This document shows, one piece after another, positions 1-8,978 of a DNA stretch of 64,000 nt (positions are counted from its first letter, which is position 1; each line of letters begins with the position of its first letter). The notes beneath the pieces were generated by a model that searched no databases, was not told the origin of the DNA, and saw only the letters and a list, made by a program, of their open reading frames with translations. The stretch is from Deltaproteobacteria bacterium. Lineage in GTDB: Bacteria; Desulfobacterota; Binatia; DP-6. A program made the translations under genes and the position numbers. The stretch is taken from contig VBKF01000102.1 in the NCBI GenBank assembly GCA_005888095.1, forward strand, positions 1 to 64,000, given 5' to 3'.

Positions 1-846
1 GAGGTGCCGGACAACCCGAACGGCTGCGTGCCCCGGGGCACGCAGGGGTGCTGCGATCAGCCGGGCTTCATCGTCCCGACCTTCTTCGTCAACATCCTGG
101 GCGGCCTCTGCTCGCGCGTGGACCAGATCGCATGCGGCGGTGGGGTGGTGAACAGCTCCAACCCGCAGACGGGCGACAACGACGTGAACAAGACCGGCGA
201 CACGAGCGATCCGGGGGCAGACTGCTGCTACAACGGCCACCCGGCCTCGGAGTGCCTCAACAACACGAACCTGAACGATGATCCGAGCCTGACGGCGCAG
301 GGGGGCTGCAATCCCAACGGGGCGGGCAAGGACTACAAGGGGAAGATCGTGCGCACGATCGGGAATGGCAGCCACGACGCGGACGGTATCCACTTCCGCC
401 TCGTCACCCCAGAGCTGTCGACCACCTGGACGGACGGCCAGAGCCCGCCGGGCACCTGCGCTCCCGGATCGACGTACGACGACGGGGAGCTCCTGGTGAG
501 CCAGCTCATCCTCAAGGCCGAGCCGACGACGGCAGGGGCGTCGGGCTCTTTCACCGACCAGAACGGTGACGGCTGCAAGCGCGCCGGCGCCGGCTTCATC
601 GCCGCCTCGAATCTGCAAACCGATGGCCCCATCGCCGTGCCGGGAGCGCAGGCCGGAGGGCCCGCGCGCCCGCAGTCGTACGACGGCACGCAGGGTTCGG
701 TGGCGGCCGCGGTGAGCGAGGTGTTCTCGGGCCCGAACTCGCCGATCAGGGACATCGGGTTCGTCGCGATCACACCCTTCATGCCGGCCGACGTGGTGCC
801 TGCGCAGAGCTGCAGCTGCACCGTGGAGCCGGGTTGTCCGGAGTAG
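1..846 (+). CDS. Cys-rich secreted protein, 3' part only
   Basis: The reading frame is open from the first base, so the gene begins outside the window; 281 residues and the stop are visible. The sequence closely matches the C-terminal half of the protein at 949-2838, including the runs GCCDQPGFIVPTFFVN, STTWTDGQSPPGTC and the terminal CSCTV-x3-CPE. It is rich in paired cysteines, Asn, Gly and Asp and has no membrane segment, consistent with an exported disulfide-bonded domain. I do not recognise a named family and infer no function. It is the first of three tandem paralogs and the closest to the second, suggesting a fairly recent duplication. Confidence 0.8.
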   Translation, partial: EVPDNPNGCVPRGTQGCCDQPGFIVPTFFVNILGGLCSRVDQIACGGGVVNSSNPQTGDNDVNKTGDTSDPGADCCYNGHPASECLNNTNLNDDPSLTAQGGCNPNGAGKDYKGKIVRTIGNGSHDADGIHFRLVTPELSTTWTDGQSPPGTCAPGSTYDDGELLVSQLILKAEPTTAGASGSFTDQNGDGCKRAGAGFIAASNLQTDGPIAVPGAQAGGPARPQSYDGTQGSVAAAVSEVFSGPNSPIRDIGFVAITPFMPADVVPAQSCSCTVEPGCPE

Positions 847-948
847 CGGGGTTCAGGCGGTGCCGTTGGTCATCGGAGCCGATTTATCGCGGGGGAGCCG
901 CCCTTCCGTCATACGTACGATCCACCGAGATCAGAGGACGAACGCTCG

Positions 949-2838
949 ATGAAAAGTGCCCTTCCCTCTCCCCCCGGCGTCGAGGCCGCCGCGCCCGCGA
1001 TCCGCTCGCCGCGGAACGCGAGCTGGAGAACCCCGGCTTGCCTGCTCGTGGCGACGTTCGTCGCCGTCGGCGGTGCGTCACCGAGCCGCGCCACGTCGCT
1101 GCCGGGCGGCGGACCCGCAGCAACGGACTGCTACGTGGTCCTGAACGCTCAGGGGACGGCCCTCGCGGCGCGGCCGAACCGTCTCGAGTGCAAGGATGGC
1201 GACCCGCAGTGCGACCAGGACGGCGATTGCCACAACGGGAGCTGCAAGTTCCGCGTACGGGTATGCATCGACCAGGACGGCTGCCAGGCGCCGTCCGCCC
1301 TGCGGAGTCTCCAGATAGGCCCTGCGAAGCTCGCCATCCCACGGCCGACGACGCTGAGTGGAGCCGCCTGCGGCGACTTCGCCGACGTCCCCGTCTCGCT
1401 GAAGGGAAAGGGAAAGACCCGCCCTGGGAAGCAGGTGATCGTGCTCAAGGCTCGGGCCCAGGGCGCGAAGAGCACGGACATCGACAAGGACACCCTCGTG
1501 TGCTTGCCGCGCCCCGCGAGCGAACCGTGCCCGACGACGACGACGAGCACCCTCCCGCCCATCGTCGTGCCCACCACTAGCACCAGCACGAGCACGACAT
1601 CGACCAGCGCCACCACCAGCACGATCGTCACCACCACCACGATGCTCGGCGGTACCAGCACCACGACGACGACCCTCTGCCCGCCCCTTGTCGTCGGCCA
1701 GCCGATCCCGAATACCTACAGGCTCAACGGCACGACCGGCGAGAAGCGATGCACCACCAATTCGGCGTCGAACCGCTTCGGCCTGTGCAGCACCGACGCC
1801 GACTGCGGCGGGACCGCGGGTGCGTGCATGACACTTCCGTGGGTCACGGCCGACGGGCAGGTGATGCCGTTCTCGACCGGGACGCAGACCACGTTCACGG
1901 TGGCGACGGAAGGTGCCGCCCCGATGTGCGAGCACAACCTCTGCATCCCGTGCGGCAATCCGAACGCGTCCTGCGCGGGCATCCCCGGCTGCGAGGTGGC
2001 GGACAACCCGAACGGCTGTGTCCCCCGCGGCACGCAGGGATGCTGCGACCAGCCGGCCTTCATCGTCCCGACCTTCTTCGTGAACATCCTGGGCGGCCTC
2101 TGCTCGCGCGTGGACCAGATCGGGTGCGGCGGCGGCGTGGTGAATACCTCCAACCCGCAGTCCGGCCATAACAAGGTGACCAAGAACGGCGACACGAGCG
2201 ACCCCGGGGCGGACTGCTGCTACAACGGCCACCCGGCCTCGGAGTGCCTCAACAACACGAACCTGAACGACGATCCGACCCTGGCGGCGCAGGGGGGTTG
2301 CAGCGTCAACGGGGCGGGCGTCGACTACAAGGGGAAGATCGTGAAGGCGATCGGCGGCGGCGCCACCGACGCGCCCGGCATCCACTTCCGCTACACCGTG
2401 CCGGAGCTCTCGACGACCTGGACGGACGGCCAGAGCCCGCCAGGCACGTGCGCCAATGGCTCGACGTACGACGACGGCGAGCTGCTGGTCAGCCAGCTCA
2501 TCCTGAAGGCCGATACGACGACGTCCGGGGCAACGGGCTCCTTCACGGATCTGAACGGCGACGGCTGCAAGCGCGCGGGGGCCGGCTTCATCTCCGCCAG
2601 CAACGCGGCGACCGACGGCCCCATCACCGTCCCTGGAGCGGAATCGGGTGGGCCGGCTCGGCCTCAGGCGTACGAGGGCTCGACCGGGTCCGTAGCGGCC
2701 GCGGTGAGCGAGGTGTTCTCAGGGCCGAACTCACCGATTCGTGACATCGGCTTCGTCGCGATAACCCCCCAAAATGCGGCGGTGGTCGTGCCCGCGTTGA
2801 GCTGTAGCTGCACCGTGCAGCCGGATTGTCCGGAGTAA
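949..2838 (+). CDS. Cys-rich secreted protein with Thr-rich linker
   Basis: 629 residues. A long basic N-terminus and hydrophobic stretch (about residues 27-45) look like a signal peptide. Residues about 50-190 form a first Cys-rich module (CDQDGDCHNGSC, then a Lys-rich GKGKTRPGKQ stretch). A Thr/Ser linker of about 48 residues follows, then a large Cys-rich C-terminal domain shared with both flanking genes. An AGAGGA stretch lies about 10 bases before the ATG. The architecture fits an extracellular or surface protein. No catalytic motif was recognised. The C-terminal domain is nearly the same as the partial gene upstream; the N-terminal module recurs in the gene downstream. Confidence 0.85.
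   Translation: MKSALPSPPGVEAAAPAIRSPRNASWRTPACLLVATFVAVGGASPSRATSLPGGGPAATDCYVVLNAQGTALAARPNRLECKDGDPQCDQDGDCHNGSCKFRVRVCIDQDGCQAPSALRSLQIGPAKLAIPRPTTLSGAACGDFADVPVSLKGKGKTRPGKQVIVLKARAQGAKSTDIDKDTLVCLPRPASEPCPTTTTSTLPPIVVPTTSTSTSTTSTSATTSTIVTTTTMLGGTSTTTTTLCPPLVVGQPIPNTYRLNGTTGEKRCTTNSASNRFGLCSTDADCGGTAGACMTLPWVTADGQVMPFSTGTQTTFTVATEGAAPMCEHNLCIPCGNPNASCAGIPGCEVADNPNGCVPRGTQGCCDQPAFIVPTFFVNILGGLCSRVDQIGCGGGVVNTSNPQSGHNKVTKNGDTSDPGADCCYNGHPASECLNNTNLNDDPTLAAQGGCSVNGAGVDYKGKIVKAIGGGATDAPGIHFRYTVPELSTTWTDGQSPPGTCANGSTYDDGELLVSQLILKADTTTSGATGSFTDLNGDGCKRAGAGFISASNAATDGPITVPGAESGGPARPQAYEGSTGSVAAAVSEVFSGPNSPIRDIGFVAITPQNAAVVVPALSCSCTVQPDCPE
1532..1677 (+). repeat. Low-complexity Thr/Ser-rich coding repeat
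   Basis: Runs of ACG, ACC and AGC codons encode a Thr/Ser/Pro linker that separates two Cys-rich modules. It is an interdomain spacer, probably extracellular, and part of the coding region. The downstream paralog has only a very short version (about four Thr), so linker length varies among the paralogs. Confidence 0.85.
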
Positions 2839-2859
2839 GCGACGGAGGGAGGAACGAAA

Positions 2860-4566
2860 ATGCGAACCAGCATGCCCAGCAGTCTCACCACCCGCTGCCT
2901 CCTCGCGTTCCCCCTGGTGTTGGGAGCGGTGGGCGCAGCGTCGGTCGGCTCGGCCACAACTCTGCCGGGTAAGGGCCCGGCGACCTCGGAGTGCTACGTG
3001 GTGCTCCAGGCAACCGGCACGAAGGCCGCGAGCGCCCCGAACAAGCTCGTGTGCCAGGATGGCGATCCCACCTGCGACCAGGACGGCGACTGTCACAACG
3101 GCAGCTGCACGTTCAAGGTGCAGGCGTGCCCGAACCAGGCCGGGCTGGCGCCCTGCACGCCGGGTTCGCTCACCAGCCTCACCGCGAAGGCCAAGGGTGT
3201 GCCGCTTCCCGCTCCGCCGTCGCTGAGCGGTTCGCAATGCGGCGGAACGCTCGATGTTCTCGTGAGTCTCAAGGGCAAGAAGAAGAACAAGCCGGGGAAG
3301 ACCAAGGTCGTCCTGGTGGCCACCGCCGCGAGCGGTAAGCCGAAGAAGGACCGGGATACAGACACCCTGGTCTGCACCCCCTTTCCGGCCGGCCAGACCT
3401 GCCCGCTCCGTGGACCGGTCACGACCACCACCCTGCCGACCAACGTCGTCTGCGAACCCCTGGTGCGCGACGGGCAGGGAATCCCGGGGACCTACCTGCT
3501 GCTCTCGGTGAAGGGTCCATACCTTTGCCAGCAAAGCGCGCAGCAGAACCGATTCGGTCCCTGCAACTGCTCCGGGGGCGAGTCGGTGTGCGCCGACCCC
3601 GCCCATTGTGGTCCGGGGCAAGAGACGTGCGTCCAGACCCCGTTCGCGGTCGCGGACGGCCAGGCGCTTGCCTTCCCCCCTGGATCGATCAAGACCGTGT
3701 TTTCGGTGGCCGCCGAAGACCCGGCCCCCAGCTGCAGCCACACGGCCTGCGTCACGTGCGGGAACCCGGACACGCCCTGCCCGGGGATCCCAGGGTGCCA
3801 GGTGCAGGGGAACCCGGCCGGTTGCATCAGGACCACCTGCTGCGACACGCCGGGCTTCGCCTTGCCGACCTTCAAGGTAAACATCCTGGGCGGCGTCTGC
3901 TCGCGCCTCGATATGTACAGCTGTGGCTTCGGCGTGGTGAACACGTCGAACCCTCAGGTCGGGGATAACGAGATCACCAAGTTCGGCGACTCGAGCGACC
4001 CAGGGCCCGACTGTCAGTACGGGACGGCTGACGATCCCCCCAAGAAGCCGTGCGTAGTTACCGGTGTCGGGAGTGACATCAAGGGCAAGATCGTACGCAC
4101 CGTCGGCAACCAGGCGTTCGACGCAAACGGAATCCAGTACCGTCTGGCGATTCCCGCCCTCTCGACGACCTGGATGGACTCGCAGAGCCCGCCCGGCCAA
4201 TGCCTCGATGGTTCGACCTTTGACTCCGAAGAACTCCTGGTCACCCAGCTCATCCTCAACGCCGAGTTCACGACGGCAGGGGCCACCGCCGGCTTCACCG
4301 ACATGAACGGCGATCACTGTGCGCTGGCGGGCTCCGGCTTCACCAGGAACGCCGACCCGGGACCCTACACGCTCGGCTCGCCACCCGCCGCGCCGCAGCC
4401 CTACGATGGGAGTTCGGGGTCGGTCGCCGTCGCCGCCGGGATAGCGCTCAGCGGCCACGGGCCGCTGTACGATATTGGCTTCACGGCCGTCTTGCCGGAC
4501 GCGCCGATCACCCGCCTGCCGACGCAGAGCTGCACCTGCATCCCTGTCGCAGGCTGTCCGGAGTAG
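2860..4566 (+). CDS. Cys-rich secreted protein, third paralog
   Basis: 568 residues, starting 21 bases after the previous stop behind a strong ribosome-binding site (GGAGGGAGGAACGAAA). A signal peptide spans about residues 1-35 (hydrophobic core LLAFPLVLGAVGAAS). The N-terminal Cys module CDQDGDCHNGSCTFKVQAC matches the upstream paralog. A Lys-rich patch follows, then a short TTTTLP spacer and a C-terminal domain with NILGGVCSR, STTWMDSQSPPGQC and the terminal CPE. It is more diverged than the first two copies. Tight spacing suggests cotranscription with the 949-2838 gene. Function unknown. Confidence 0.85.
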   Translation: MRTSMPSSLTTRCLLAFPLVLGAVGAASVGSATTLPGKGPATSECYVVLQATGTKAASAPNKLVCQDGDPTCDQDGDCHNGSCTFKVQACPNQAGLAPCTPGSLTSLTAKAKGVPLPAPPSLSGSQCGGTLDVLVSLKGKKKNKPGKTKVVLVATAASGKPKKDRDTDTLVCTPFPAGQTCPLRGPVTTTTLPTNVVCEPLVRDGQGIPGTYLLLSVKGPYLCQQSAQQNRFGPCNCSGGESVCADPAHCGPGQETCVQTPFAVADGQALAFPPGSIKTVFSVAAEDPAPSCSHTACVTCGNPDTPCPGIPGCQVQGNPAGCIRTTCCDTPGFALPTFKVNILGGVCSRLDMYSCGFGVVNTSNPQVGDNEITKFGDSSDPGPDCQYGTADDPPKKPCVVTGVGSDIKGKIVRTVGNQAFDANGIQYRLAIPALSTTWMDSQSPPGQCLDGSTFDSEELLVTQLILNAEFTTAGATAGFTDMNGDHCALAGSGFTRNADPGPYTLGSPPAAPQPYDGSSGSVAVAAGIALSGHGPLYDIGFTAVLPDAPITRLPTQSCTCIPVAGCPE

Positions 4567-4594
4567 CGCCCGCAACGCGAGGTCGCGGCTTGCG

Positions 4595-5944
4595 CTACTT
4601 GCCGTACTGCGAGAGCGCGTCGAGGTCGAACAGCTTTGGATCGAAGACCAGGCGTCCGTCGAAGTTCGCCGTGCGTGACGACTTGATGCCGGCCACGGTC
4701 GCACGCTCGAGCTTGATGCTCTCCGCACACTGGAAGGCCTGGTTGGTTCCCTGCACCCAGTCCTTCTTGCCGTCCGGCCGGATGACGGTGTGCGGATTCC
4801 AGGCCATCACCTGCTCGTCGTTGAGGAGCTCGCCCTTCCAGCCGAACTTACGGTTCCAGGCGCCCTGGAAGCTGACCTTGTCGAGGTAGAGCTCGATCTT
4901 GCCGTAGAGGTAATACTTGTCGCGCGGCGTCCCCTCGATGACGTAGAACCGCCGCTTCGCGAGGCCGGCTGCGATGGGCGCCCAGGACACGCCCCTCCAC
5001 TGAGAATCCATGTAGCCGAGGAACTTCAGGTCCGGCCAGTCCGCGCGCCAGCCTCCGCTCGGGAGCCAGCTGTTCGACGACTTCCCCTGGAGGTTCATCG
5101 GATCGACGAGACGGAGCGTGTCGACCTCGCCCTTCAGCTTCCAGTCGAAGTCCTCCGGCTTGCCGTCGAAGAACGGGCCGTCGTCCTGGCTCATGTCCGA
5201 CCCGAGGAAGCCGTCGGAGCGATTGGCGGGGCTGACCGCCCGGACCCGCCGCAGCGCCGGGACGTAGGCCCACGAGGAGTCCCGCTTCTGCGGGTCGCGA
5301 TAGCGCCAGCTGAGCGACCCCGTCCCCTGCAGGTCGTTCGGGCTCATCACCACGACGAGCTGCTGATAGAGGAAGTTCTGCGGGTTGTTCTTGACCCGCT
5401 CCTGCTCGGGGACGCCGTCGTAGTACATGAAGCGCACGTCCACGTCGAGCCGGCGTTCGAGCGATGCCGGGCTCATCATGTTGAGCTGCGACTCGGCGCG
5501 CAGGTTTCCGAAGTAGTAGGTGCGGTAGTAGAAGTTCCACAGGATCTTGACGCCGGCCGAAGGATCGGCGGCGTCGATGTCGGGAAACGGGAACCCGATG
5601 ATGTAAGCGGGCTGCTTGCCACTGGCGCTCTCCAGGATCTCGCCGAGCTTGCCGGTCGTGTAGCGGCCGGCATTCTGCTTGCTCCCCGCCAGGAAGTCCT
5701 CGGGCCAGTTGTAGACGTTTGCCGGCCAGTCGGAGATCGGATTGACGTACTCGTTCTTCTCGTAGTGCTTCAGGATCTCCGGCGGGAGGAGGCCCTCCGC
5801 TCGCTGCCAGTTGCGCTGATCGAGCACGTCGCCCGGCTTGAGGCCATCGGACGGCGGGGCGCCGCCCGGGGCATCGGCCAGGACGCCGCTCGCGACGAGC
5901 AGGATGAGCATCACTACCACCGGAATCAGGACGCGCGTTCGCAT
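4595..5944 (-). CDS. DUF1329 family exported protein
   Basis: 449 residues with a signal peptide (MRTRVLIPVVVMLILLVASG). The family signature is clear: a GxxLDQRNW-like segment after the signal peptide, FPFPDIDAADPSAG, and the conserved block YVPALRRVR followed by NRSDGFLGSDMSQDDGPFFDGKPEDFDWK. DUF1329 proteins (PF07044) are periplasmic or outer-membrane-associated and thought to adopt a LolB-like fold; in other Proteobacteria they often sit beside RND exporters, but none is in this window. The start is supported by GAAGGGAT upstream. It is divergent from the paralog at 6200, and a third copy lies at 7554-8873. Confidence 0.85.
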   Translation of the reverse strand: MRTRVLIPVVVMLILLVASGVLADAPGGAPPSDGLKPGDVLDQRNWQRAEGLLPPEILKHYEKNEYVNPISDWPANVYNWPEDFLAGSKQNAGRYTTGKLGEILESASGKQPAYIIGFPFPDIDAADPSAGVKILWNFYYRTYYFGNLRAESQLNMMSPASLERRLDVDVRFMYYDGVPEQERVKNNPQNFLYQQLVVVMSPNDLQGTGSLSWRYRDPQKRDSSWAYVPALRRVRAVSPANRSDGFLGSDMSQDDGPFFDGKPEDFDWKLKGEVDTLRLVDPMNLQGKSSNSWLPSGGWRADWPDLKFLGYMDSQWRGVSWAPIAAGLAKRRFYVIEGTPRDKYYLYGKIELYLDKVSFQGAWNRKFGWKGELLNDEQVMAWNPHTVIRPDGKKDWVQGTNQAFQCAESIKLERATVAGIKSSRTANFDGRLVFDPKLFDLDALSQYGK

Positions 5945-6109
5945 GACGATCCCTTCGTTTGCGGGCCCCGAATGGCCCGGCTCTCCTTAGTCGTTCCAAA
6001 GACGCGCGACAAGATAGGTGCGGGACGTCTCCCCGATTGCCGGCCCCGTCTCTCCCCGCCTTTCCCGACACCCGGCCGGTGGACGCGGGGTTCGACGCGT
6101 TCTTTTCCA

Positions 6110-6139
6110 TTGACCTGCGTCCGCCTGCCGTCGTACGCA
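6110..6139 (+). promoter_or_regulatory. Promoter-like element upstream of DUF1329 gene
   Basis: TTGACC at 6110-6115 is followed after 18 bases by TACGCA at 6134-6139 and preceded by a T-rich stretch. The T-tract/ATTGAC arrangement and the GCCGTCGTA preceding or covering the -10 position recur before the propeller gene at 11472. It lies in the 255-base divergent region between two DUF1329 genes. The -10 match is weak, so this is a candidate only. Confidence 0.35.
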
Positions 6140-6199
6140 GGACGCGGCGCAACCTCGGCGCTCGACACATCACGCCATGCCGACCGGCGAAAGCGATCC

Positions 6200-7540
6200 G
6201 TGATCCCGACGCTCTGCCGCCGTCGGCGCCCACGGCAACCCTGGCTCGCGGTCGCCGTCCTCGCGCTCGCGTCCGTCCCTCCCGCTCGCGTCGCCAGGTC
6301 CGAGCTCCGGCCCGGCACCGTGCTGGGCCGCGAGAACTGGGAGGAGGCGAAGGGCCTCCTGCCCGACGAGTTCCTCGAGGCCTACCACCGGGGCGACTTC
6401 CGGCACGAGATCCGGAGCTGGGACCCTCCTCGCCTCGGGGACGAGCCGATCTTCGCCGCGGCGCTCAAGGAGAACGAGGGGCGCTACGACCTCGACGCCG
6501 AGGGCTCGATCGTCGAGCGCACCACCGGGAAGCCTGCCGGCGAGATCGTGGCCTGGCCGTTTCCGAAGATCGACCCCGCCGATCCCCGGGCGGCGGCCAA
6601 GATCGTCTGGAACTACTTCTACACGCTCTACTATGGCGGGAACGGCCACTACCGGGCGGACCTGCTGTGGATCTCCCGCCACGGCCTCGACCGCTCGATC
6701 AGCGTCGACGCCTTCTTCAAGCACTACGACGGCCAGCATCCGCGCTTCCGCGAAGCGAACGGCCGCAAGGACCTCCTGTCGCAGACCTTTGCCGAGGTGC
6801 TCTCGCCGGCCGACGTCCAGGGCATCCTGTCGCTCACCTGGCGCTATCGTGATCCCCACGCTCGTGACTCGGTGTGGACCTACGTGCCGAGCCTCCGCCG
6901 CACTCGCCAGGTCTCTCCCTCGAACCGCTCCGACGGTTTCCTCGGCTCGGATCTCTCGCAGGACGACGGGCCGTACTTCGACGGCAAGGTGCAGGACTTC
7001 GAGTGGAAGCTGCTGGGCGAGCAGGACCTGCTGGTGCTCTTCGACCGGCCGTCGTTCGACCAGCCGGCGCTGCTCAGCCGGCTCCCCGAGGGCGGCTGGC
7101 GGATGGTGATCCCGGGCGGGGCCCGGGTCGGATTCCAGCTGCCGGACTGGAAGGGCTCCCCGTGGTGCCCCGTCCAGGAGATCCTGGTCCGCCGGCCCCA
7201 CTGGATCGTCGAGGCGGTCCCGAAGGACCGGTACTACCTCTACGGGAAGATCGTCTTCCGCTTCGACAAGGACATCTACCTCGGGAGCTATGCGTCCAAG
7301 TACGACTGGAAGGGCATGCTGCTCAACTCCTACGTCGCGGTCCGCACCAACGTGATCCGGGTCGCACCCGGGGAGTTCTGGGGATGGGCGGGCGGCGCCG
7401 TCGCCCTCGGGGTCAACTGGAAGCTCGACCGGGCGAGCACCGCGGGCATCGTCGCGGGGACGGACGTCCCGGCCGACTCGAGGATCCCGCTCTCCACCGA
7501 CGTCTTCTCGCTCCAGCGCCTCCATTCCGACGGGAAGTAG
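6200..7540 (+). CDS. DUF1329 family exported protein
   Basis: 446 residues from a GTG start chosen because it directly precedes a basic N-terminus and hydrophobic segment (LAVAVLALASVPPARV) typical of a signal peptide. The frame is open much further upstream, but that part reads as antisense of the neighbour. Family motifs are present: GTVLGRENWEEAKGLLP, WPFPKIDPADPRA, YVPSLRRTRQVSPSNRSDG and SQDDGPYFDGK. Compared with its two neighbours it is more diverged, notably in HYRADLLWISRHG. It is convergent with the copy at 7554-8873, only 13 bases away. Probable periplasmic role; substrate unknown. Confidence 0.8.
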   Translation: MIPTLCRRRRPRQPWLAVAVLALASVPPARVARSELRPGTVLGRENWEEAKGLLPDEFLEAYHRGDFRHEIRSWDPPRLGDEPIFAAALKENEGRYDLDAEGSIVERTTGKPAGEIVAWPFPKIDPADPRAAAKIVWNYFYTLYYGGNGHYRADLLWISRHGLDRSISVDAFFKHYDGQHPRFREANGRKDLLSQTFAEVLSPADVQGILSLTWRYRDPHARDSVWTYVPSLRRTRQVSPSNRSDGFLGSDLSQDDGPYFDGKVQDFEWKLLGEQDLLVLFDRPSFDQPALLSRLPEGGWRMVIPGGARVGFQLPDWKGSPWCPVQEILVRRPHWIVEAVPKDRYYLYGKIVFRFDKDIYLGSYASKYDWKGMLLNSYVAVRTNVIRVAPGEFWGWAGGAVALGVNWKLDRASTAGIVAGTDVPADSRIPLSTDVFSLQRLHSDGK

Positions 7541-7553
7541 CCGCCCTCATCTA

Positions 7554-8873
7554 TTATTTCCCGAACCGGTTGAGCGTCTGGTAGTCGAAGAAGTCGGGAT
7601 CGAGCGGGATGCGACGGTCGTTCGGCGGATCCGCGCCCGGGCCGTTCATGCCCGACGCCGTGGCGCGGTCCGCCTTGATGTTCTCCGAGAGCTGGAGCGC
7701 GAAGGTGGCCCCCCACCACCGCTCGTGCTCGTTGAACGGTGCGGTGGCGTACCCGGTCACCTCGTAGACGTTCAGCAGCTCGCCCCGCCACGAGAACTTC
7801 CGGTTCCACGCGCCCTGCCACGTCTGGTCGTCGATCCACAGCTCGAGCTTGCCGTAGAGGTAGTACCGGTCCTTGGGCACGCCCTCGAGGACCCAGAACT
7901 TCCGCTTCGCGAGGCCCGCCGCGGCCGGCGCCCAGGGCACCCCCTTCCAGTCCTTCACCATGTAGCCGACGGTGCGGTCGTTGTTGGAGAAGATCGACCG
8001 CCACCCGCCGCCCGGCAGCGGCTTGCGCTGCGAGTTGCCCGCGACGCTGTCCGGATCGACGAAGCGCAGCCCATCCTTGTGGCCGACGATCTTCCAGTCG
8101 AAGTCCTCGGGCTTCCCATCGAAGAAGAAGCCGTCATCCTGGCTCTGATCGGAGCCGAGGAAGCCGTCGGAGCGGTTCGCGGGCGAGATGGCGCGGACGC
8201 GGCGGAGCGCCGGCACGTAGGCCCAGCTGAGATCGCGTTTCGTCGGGTCCTTGAAGCGGTAGCCGAGCGCGGCGGTGCCCTGCAGGTCGTTCGGGGTCAC
8301 GCTCACGGCGAGGAACTGGAAGAGCAGGTTCTGGGGGTTCTTGGGCGGCGAGTATGGCTTCGGCTGCCCGTCGTAGTAGAGGAAGAACACGTCCTGCACC
8401 GAGGCGCGGTCGACGCCGCTCCGGCTCACCCAGTTGAGTAGCGTCAGGTTGTGGCTGTTGCCGCCGGTGTAATAGGCGTAGTCGAGGTTCCAGAGCGCCT
8501 TGTAGCCGGCCTCGGGATCGTCCTCGCGGATGTCGGGAAACGGCAGCCCGCGGATGTAGTCGGGCCGCGTCCTGGTGTCCTTGTCGATCGGCGACTTGTG
8601 CTCGTCGAGCACCAGGTGCTCGGCGTTCCACTTCGTCGCCTCCGCGAAGCCGTCGTCCCAGCTCCAGCGCGAGTTCGGGAAGTCGACGAGCTTGTTGGCG
8701 TACTCGCCCTTCTTGAAGTGGTTGTAGATCTCCGGCGGCAGCTGGTCCTTCACCTGGTCGACGTTGCTCTGGTCGACCATCGTGCCGGCCTCGATCGCCT
8801 CCGCCCTCTCGCACGGGCCGGCCGTGATCCCGATCACGAGCCCGAGTGCCAGAGCCGTCACGCCGTCGCGCAT
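7554..8873 (-). CDS. DUF1329 family exported protein
   Basis: 439 residues. A signal-peptide-like N-terminus (VTALALGLVIGITAG) is followed by a mature chain beginning EAGTMVDQSNVDQVKDQLPP. It carries the family block YVPALRRVRAISPANRSDG and SQDDGFFFDGKPEDFDWK, and a C-terminal RYYLYGKLELW segment shared with both paralogs. The ATG is preceded by GGGAGGT at good spacing. Three complete DUF1329 genes within 4.3 kb indicate local duplication. The SDR gene downstream of its promoter side is divergently transcribed. Confidence 0.85.
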   Translation of the reverse strand: MRDGVTALALGLVIGITAGPCERAEAIEAGTMVDQSNVDQVKDQLPPEIYNHFKKGEYANKLVDFPNSRWSWDDGFAEATKWNAEHLVLDEHKSPIDKDTRTRPDYIRGLPFPDIREDDPEAGYKALWNLDYAYYTGGNSHNLTLLNWVSRSGVDRASVQDVFFLYYDGQPKPYSPPKNPQNLLFQFLAVSVTPNDLQGTAALGYRFKDPTKRDLSWAYVPALRRVRAISPANRSDGFLGSDQSQDDGFFFDGKPEDFDWKIVGHKDGLRFVDPDSVAGNSQRKPLPGGGWRSIFSNNDRTVGYMVKDWKGVPWAPAAAGLAKRKFWVLEGVPKDRYYLYGKLELWIDDQTWQGAWNRKFSWRGELLNVYEVTGYATAPFNEHERWWGATFALQLSENIKADRATASGMNGPGADPPNDRRIPLDPDFFDYQTLNRFGK

Positions 8874-8978
8874 CGAGTGGACCTCCCTTCCCGCGAACGA
8901 CCCTAGTGGCGGATGCCGTTCGGTGCAACGGGCTTGCGCGCTCGTCGCCGGCCGTGCCCAAATAGCCCGGCATCCCCT

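Noticed and set aside
834-1580. A 248-residue plus frame across the 846/949 junction
   Set aside because: Overlaps the real 949 gene in another frame and is Arg/Pro-rich.
1532-1677. Tandem repeat/CRISPR-like array
   Set aside because: Units are irregular Thr/Ser codons in frame inside a gene, with no spacers.
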